This document shows positions 58,952 to 64,000 of a stretch of DNA of 64,000 nt, in pieces. How positions within the stretch are numbered: the first letter of the stretch is position 1; every line of letters begins with the position of its first letter. The notes beneath the pieces are model-generated. The model did not search any database and was not told the origin of the DNA. It saw only the letters and a list, made by a program, of their open reading frames with translations. This DNA comes from Deroplatys truncata (Eukaryota; Arthropoda; Insecta; Mantodea; Mantidae): NCBI GenBank assembly GCA_030765065.1, contig CM060977.1:95931795-95995794 (forward strand), read 5' to 3'. The position numbers were made by a program, and so were the translations under genes.

Positions 58952-59279
58952 AGATAAATGGTTAAGACCAGTTAAAGAAGACAGTGCAAATGCAGAGTGC
59001 AGAGCATGTATATTGTTTAGGGGCAAAAAGAAGTGATCCTTTGAAAGCCAGAAACACGTGAAGAATTTAAAAGCTACTGACAGCATAAGCATGTTCTAAG
59101 TGATTAGTAAATTGATTTGTTTACATTTTACTTAGAATTTTCACTTAATTATTCACTTAATCAAAAGAGAAATTACTTCCACTAAAATAGGCCTAAATTA
59201 TCAACAGAGAGAATATAACACTTTTTCTATGACTTCTAGTAATGAATTAAAATGATATAGTACTTTTGTAACCGATTTT
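58952..59279. other. unassigned stretch
   Basis: No recognised feature. Confidence 0.3.
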
Positions 59280-59443
59280 ATTTGACCTGTAGCGAGATTC
59301 GATGTTTTTGGTTGGTAACACTTCTCGCGAGAACGGTTGTTGAGTTGAGTGGAGTCAGTGAGCGAGCGAGGTCGCGGGTGTGTTTCCTGTGCGACATCCA
59401 GTGCAATTCTCCGAGTGAGTTGTGATGACTACTATGACGTGCA
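59280..59443 (+). other. possible CpG-rich promoter and first exon
   Basis: A CpG-rich patch in AT-rich DNA with the palindrome TCTCGCGAGA (59323-59332), a motif known from TATA-less core promoters. Next come GAGCGAGCGAGGTCGCGGG and ATGACTACTATGACGTGCA (59424-59442), which ends at a strong donor GTAAGTATT (GT at 59444-59445). As a first exon it would encode MTTMTC. Alternatively this is the 5' end of a LINE or other retroelement, since a second short frame (MSELPVKLNYIKQQNSDSEN from 59562) follows and is cut off by repeat A. Confidence 0.3.
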
Positions 59444-59689
59444 GTAAGTATTGCTGCATGGAAGATTGAAGAAGTCTTGTGTTCAACCCCCCAGCGAGTG
59501 AACAGTCCGGAAGAACAGACTACTCACGGAGAAGTGAAAAGATGAAAAGCTGATAGTGAAAATGAGTGAACTGCCAGTAAAGTTGAACTACATAAAACAA
59601 CAAAACAGTGACAGTGAGAACTTAGAAGTGACAGCCCCCCCCCATAAAAAATGTTGGTCAAATTACAAAGAGAACCTTGATAGTCAACT
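59444..59689 (+). other. unassigned, with a short open frame
   Basis: From an ATG at 59562 about 43 codons are open before repeat A sequence begins near 59690 and supplies the rest of the frame to 59780. The peptide is Lys/Ser/Glu-rich and not recognised. Confidence 0.25.
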
Positions 59690-60205
59690 GTTTAAGAAAC
59701 GGACGCTATATGCTGGCCTTGAAATTCCACACTGTTCCCATGCAACAGCGAAAAACAAATTAAAATCGACAGGACTTTAAAAGAATGACAAATTATTGAA
59801 CAATGCGAACTATTAATAATGGTTATCTACGAAACGGGTGATGCCATATTTAAAATAAACGATGTGCTTTAAAGAGATCTAAATGCTCTGTGTAATATGC
59901 TGACATCCATCGCTTAACGTTTACGAATTATATAGAATTACAAAAATTATTCAAAAGACTTCACAGGCTATTCCTAGAAAATTGAGGATATGCATTTTAT
60001 TAGCCATAAAATGTCTTTAGTGATAGGTATTTTAATCAAAATCGTTAGAGCCATTTTTAGAAAATCAAACATTACGAAAAAGGAGTCATGTAAAGGGTAG
60101 TTTGGATCGGGGGGTTTTCTTGAATATCTTCTTGTCGTATAGGACATACCGAACTTATGTTTATCTGAATTTTCGTTTCTGATGATAGAATATCTTTACG
60201 TTATT
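59690..60205 (-). repeat. repeat A (A2) fragment
   Basis: Reversed, from AAACGGACGCTATATGCTGG to the TATCTGAATTTTCGTTTCTGA landmark near 60180; it then meets the LTR-B element. The plus-oriented A piece on the far side of the LTR is a different fragment. Confidence 0.65.
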
Positions 60206-61148
60206 AGCACCACGCTTTGGGCACCAAACTTGAGAGGGTTGTTACCCCACGTATGGAAGCCAAAAATGAAGGTGCTGTTGCTGCTGTATTGCGGGAGATA
60301 TGTTTCTTGGATTGTTCTCTCCAAGTATGATACAAAGTTTCCGGTGGTCTTCGCCCCACGTTCATTTTTTCGGTGGCCTTCGCCCCAACGTTTAAAAATA
60401 AACTTTGTATTTTAATGTTTGTTTAAGTATTATATATGTATGCCTTGGTTGCGTCAGTAGTAATTTGTAGAAACACGTACCTCTTAGCAGGGGTAGTACG
60501 GCTAAACAATGAAGGCTTACACAAATTATAATGGTATTTAACTTCGTTTTATTAATCTTTCACACGATTAAATAACACTTCACCGATGTATCCTACTGTA
60601 GTGCTGTGAGATTATTGTTTCATTGCACTTTTTAATACGTAAACTTTATATTATTCACGCCGTAATGAACTTTTTATGTCTCACACTAAATACGTACCGA
60701 GCGAACTGCTCGGGAACGCTGTCTTATAGCATCTGCCGCTTGAATTTGCACATTTTACTCTATTTCAAGTCTCTGATAGGCTAATGGTACTCCAATGGAA
60801 TACTTTTATTCAACCTTTAGCTTTACTAGTTGTTGATTGGCTATTTATAAACTGTTTTAAATATTACATTATTGTTCCAGGAATTATCATTAGCATTATT
60901 AAAATTTCTAGTTTATTGTTGTCTCAAGGTTACCTCATTGTTACGTCACTGTTAGCAACTTTCGGCTTCTATTCTCACAGCTCCTACATTGTTAAATTGC
61001 ATAATACATTCACATAACTTTATTGTAATGACTGTTACATACACTTTATATATTATATTATACGCATATTGCTTTTAGGCGGGCTGTTTTTATATTTTAT
61101 GTTGTATAATTAGACTGACATCATTTAAGTGTTAAAAATACTGCCTCA
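60206..61148 (-). mobile_element. LTR-B copy with primer-binding-like site
   Basis: LTR at 60231-61148 on the minus strand (TGAGGCAG at the right, CTCTCA at the left), about 918 bp. Immediately beyond the CA end, minus-strand sequence reads TTTGGTGCCCAAAGCGTGG, resembling the site beside the copy at 13.4 kb. This supports the LTR border and the element type. No coding region follows. Fossil. Confidence 0.7.
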
Positions 61149-61194
61149 TTTTTTATTTATTGTTTTCGCTCACACGAGAGCGGATCTTTTCCTA

Positions 61195-61990
61195 AAACTC
61201 TTTTTTAGATTTCAAAGGGAATTATTGTTTTGAAGCTCCTTGGGTAAAAATAAATAAAAATGTCCATGTGGCTTATGTGAGCACAATAGCTCAAAAATGA
61301 AAGTTCGGTTAAACACCAAACTTGAGCTTTACGTTCAGTATCTTTCACCGAGCAGGATAGCTCAGACGCTTTTGTCTGTGGTCTGCATTCGGGAGGTCCC
61401 GAGTATGATCTCCGGCGACCCTTCTCTGACCCATGGATCTTTTCTGCTTTTTCCGGGTGGCAGGCGAATGCTGGAGTGGTTTCCTTCATCCCACGAATTT
61501 CTTGTCTCTCTAATTTGTTCAATCAATTCATTCATCCTTCAGACCCTTTGGTCATTTTTAGAGTTGAAAGTGCCGGCGATGTTGTTTCGGTGTAGTGTGC
61601 CTGGGAAAAGGATGCCTTCGGTCAGATAATGTGGGTTGGACCATGTATGGGGATGGGGTACCGGGTCTGTCTGTCCGACCACCAGGACGTCTATACTTTT
61701 AAACTGTAGGCTCCCTGTGCCGTCACTCCTGGTTCCGGCTGCCCGGTGTCTCCCTCCCTCCCGGGGACGACCCCTCGTGGGGCATCGACACAATATCCTC
61801 ATTCCTGGATCGGTGCAAATCCCCTCCATTTCACAATCCACACTTCAATCTAATAAGTATCTTCCAAGGTTGGGGCACGAAGATTTAAGGAAAATCTATA
61901 TACCCAAAACTGTCCTTAACGTGAAATCTTTTTCCTGTTTATTGTCTCCAAAAATGGCTTTATTTAGATTAAAATGCCGTAGGGAAGAGG
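61195..61990 (+). repeat. repeat A piece split by SINE-2
   Basis: The 5' part (61195-61346) contains AACACCAAACTTGAGCTTTA. The right part resumes at 61856 with AGTATCTTCCAAGGTTGGGG and fades near 61990. Confidence 0.65.
61347..61855 (+). mobile_element. SINE-2, complete, with target duplication
   Basis: Flanked by AGTATCTTTC (61337-61346) and AGTATCTTCC (61856-61865). The head is ACCGAGCAGGATAGCTCAGA (A-box) and GTATGATCTCCGGCGACC (degenerate B-box). The body has GGCAGGCGAATGCTGGAGTG and a GC-rich 3' half. 509 bp. It is inserted in repeat A, so younger than that copy. The opposing frames at 61539-62025 are shadows of GC-rich SINE sequence. Confidence 0.82.
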
Positions 61991-62565
61991 GGGCAGGTTT
62001 ATCACAGGGACCGGTTGCTACATAGCTCTTACTTTAACCCTTAGTCAACAGATTGCAGGCAAGTGCAGACATACTATTCACGTCCCACGGAAGCAACAGT
62101 CCTTTGTGACACGTTGTAGTGGAAGGATTAAAGCCATGAAGTTGTTTTTTCCGCGAAATTAGTAAATATTCACTTCACGGGGAATTTGTTTTTCCTGGGA
62201 ACATATCGAATATTAAATGGCTTATAAATATTTTGTTTGAAAGTGCTTTTAAATGGCTTTATTTCCTGGTATTCTAAGTATTCTAATTGCTTATTCTTGA
62301 ATATCGAGCTTCCATTAAAATAAGTAGACCAGGGGCAAGTTGACACAACAGAAAGGAGCTGGTCTGCACAATGATAGCAACAAACAGTTTGTGTGTTTAA
62401 ATTGTTTTTCGCACATTTCCGATAAATTCGTAGTGTTTCATTTTATTATTGCGATTTAAGTGTTTAATTAGCTTTGGACGTTATATCTTACTTTAAAGAT
62501 CTTTTGATGTGTTTTAAAAAGGTTACTCTGTGTTAGGTGTTTTTACTATGATGAAAATGTAATTA
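61991..62565. other. unassigned stretch
   Basis: No recognised feature. Confidence 0.3.
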
Positions 62566-62567
62566 TA

Positions 62568-63228
62568 CGAGGGAGGTCCAGAAAGTAACAGACGTTTTGC
62601 AATAAAAAATTAACCAAATAAAAAAACTAAAGTTTATTATATACATCTGAAAGGTACACTCTTATGATATTTTTATACATAATCGCCATTCAAATTAAGG
62701 CACTTATCATACCGTGGCACAAGTTTTTCAATACCGTCTCTGTAAAAATCTGCGCCTGCGATTTCAACCACTGGTTTACACCGGCATGCAGTTCGGCGTC
62801 AGTGTCAAAGCATTGTATAGCGATCCATTTCTTCATCGCTGGGAAGAGGTGGTATCGCTCTACGCCAAATCCGGGATGTATGGTGGATGATCGGAACCTA
62901 ACATCCAAGAGCCCTCGGGTACGACTGAGCGTGTGTGGACTTGCGTTGTCGGGAAATAACAACACATCACAAAGCTGGCGATACATTTCAATTGGTTTGT
63001 GTGGTTTTTTTTTGCCATCAAAAACATAATCACAGACTGTACCTCACAAGTGAAGGGATTTTCTATTGTAACTCAGATTTTAACAGGTCACAGGAAGCAA
63101 AGTAAGAGAAACACAGTCCACGCGCTGTCACAGCTGGATTCGTACTGAGTGTAGGAACGTTCTGACGTTTTAGCTCCGCCCACCACCGCGATAGGCCAAA
63201 ACGTCTGTTACTTTCTGGACGGCCCTCG
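62568..63228 (-). mobile_element. mariner deletion derivative (MITE-like), copy 2
   Basis: 661 bp; TA at 62566-62567 and 63229-63230. The ends CGAGGGAGGTCCAGAAAGTA and (reverse) CGAGGGCCGTCCAGAAAGTA match at 18 of 20. On the minus strand the first-helix motif PIEMYRQLCDV joins directly to LLFPDNASPHT (the second catalytic Asp motif), skipping the region with the first Asp. YHLFPAMKKW and QWLKSQAQ follow. The shared join with copy 1 points to one deleted founder. Confidence 0.92.
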
Positions 63229-63230
63229 TA

Positions 63231-63559
63231 CATCTGAAGTGTTCTTAATAACTTATCACGATATTCGTTTTTAATAAATTATTTAAAACGCATATTTTCC
63301 ATTTAAACGACATGTAGCCACTTAGCCCACTTCCTGTGCCAATTTGCTCCTAGGTGGGGTAAGTTGACTTACTATACAATGATTTTAAATTGAGAAATTT
63401 AACTTTAAGTGGCCGTGAATAATGACGGAATTATTAACAGATGCTGATACAGAAATTTACAGAACAGTACTATGTCTGGATTAGCTGAAATGTTGCTGTA
63501 ATGAAAATAAGAGAATTAAACTTAAAATGTCTGCTAACTTGTAACCCTCTCCCCTGTGT
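63231..63559. other. unassigned stretch
   Basis: No recognised feature. Confidence 0.3.
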
Positions 63560-63850
63560 TTAAGATGTTTGCATAACAAATATCTTGAATTTTCTACGAA
63601 TATCCTCTGAAGACCTCTTCATTCCGAATGACATTTGTATATGGTAAACCGTAAAAGATAGACAAAATCTTGCTATAAAAATGTAGATTCCGCTAAAACG
63701 CACAATTTATATGAAATGAAAGTCTTTGTAGCATTACGAATTTTTTATTATTGGTTCGAATTTTCAAATATTTCTACATTTTCCAACGAACAAGTCCATG
63801 TTCGCTTCTTTTCGTGCTCATTGAAAGAGATTGGAATTTCAAGGCCATAG
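63560..63850 (+). repeat. repeat A (A2) internal fragment
   Basis: From AAGATGTTTGCATAACAAAT through ACCTCTTCATTCCGAATG to about 63850, then a sharp switch to the reverse orientation. Confidence 0.6.
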
Positions 63851-63854
63851 CGAT

Positions 63855-64000
63855 TCTGTAGCGTTACACTCGCATGACTTTCTCTACTCTTGTACAAACG
63901 CTTATTCTCCATATGCTTCATGTTAATCGAGATATCGAGATGTTAATCTTATTGCTAATTTTCTTGTAGATACAAGGGGAATTTATAGGCTTTAAGCGAT
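63855..64000 (-). repeat. repeat A reversed 3' end, continues past window
   Basis: GCGTTACACTCGCATGACTTTCTCTACTC is followed by the usual reversed order to GGCTTTAAGCGAT at the window edge. Confidence 0.7.

Noticed and set aside
61539-62025. opposing 100- and 129-codon genes
   Set aside because: They lie mostly within the GC-rich SINE-2 body and its edge.

Overview
The window reads as a piece of a large, AT-rich, repeat-filled arthropod genome, most likely an insect. The grounds are several mariner and IS630-like transposons, a piggyBac-like remnant, tRNA-headed SINEs, LINE tails of at least four kinds, solo LTRs, (ATT)n microsatellites and the absence of any long host reading frame. No complete host protein gene, rRNA, genuine tRNA gene or CRISPR array is visible. 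The order cannot be named from sequence alone.

Layout. 1-3.1 kb: a broken Ty3/Gypsy-like LTR element. 3.6-4.5 kb: a deleted mariner. From 3.1 kb to the right edge a dispersed repeat of about 840-860 bp (called repeat A here) recurs in about two dozen pieces in both orientations, together about 13 kb or a fifth of the window, with one head-to-tail dimer at 22.8-24.5 kb. Into and around it are inserted five copies of an LTR of about 850-940 bp (LTR-B: 10.7, 12.5, 30.2, 41.6 and 60.2 kb), four copies of a short SINE (7.8, 16.8, 39.6, 52.2 kb), four copies of a longer SINE (14.7, 32.5, 49.6, 61.3 kb) and two tRNA-Ala-like SINE pieces (24.8, 44.2 kb). LINE 3' ends lie at 15.9-16.6, 33.2-34.0, 34.9-35.3, 43.1-43.5 and 51.1-51.9 kb. 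DNA transposons are a 418-bp MITE (19.2 kb), a piggyBac-like remnant (26.0-28.0 kb), mariners at 45.8-47.0, 48.2-49.5, 58.3-58.9 and 62.6-63.2 kb, and a 2.1-kb long-TIR IS630/mariner relative at 56.1-58.2 kb. A 120-bp-arm hairpin insertion sits at 47.8-48.1 kb.

The most interesting non-transposon signal is a pair of heat-shock-type core promoters. One, on the minus strand at about 45.66-45.77 kb, has a three- to four-pentamer heat-shock element 11 bp from a TATATAAG box. Its predicted transcript runs within about 180 nt into a 36-bp tandem repeat array of about 1 kb (44.52-45.49 kb). This is the layout of a stress-inducible repeat RNA such as Drosophila hsr-omega, though I see no sequence likeness to that locus. 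The second, on the plus strand at 55.73-55.85 kb, has a perfect TTCnnGAAnnTTC element, a CACCC run and the same TATATAAGCGAG core, but no chaperone gene follows. Neither has been shown to be active.

A few short stretches look like host exons because they pair coding-like or CpG-rich sequence with good splice signals (8.37, 21.55, 44.04 and 59.3 kb). None could be assigned to a gene, and all are given at low confidence. Open stretches in which I recognise nothing are listed so that the annotation covers the window.
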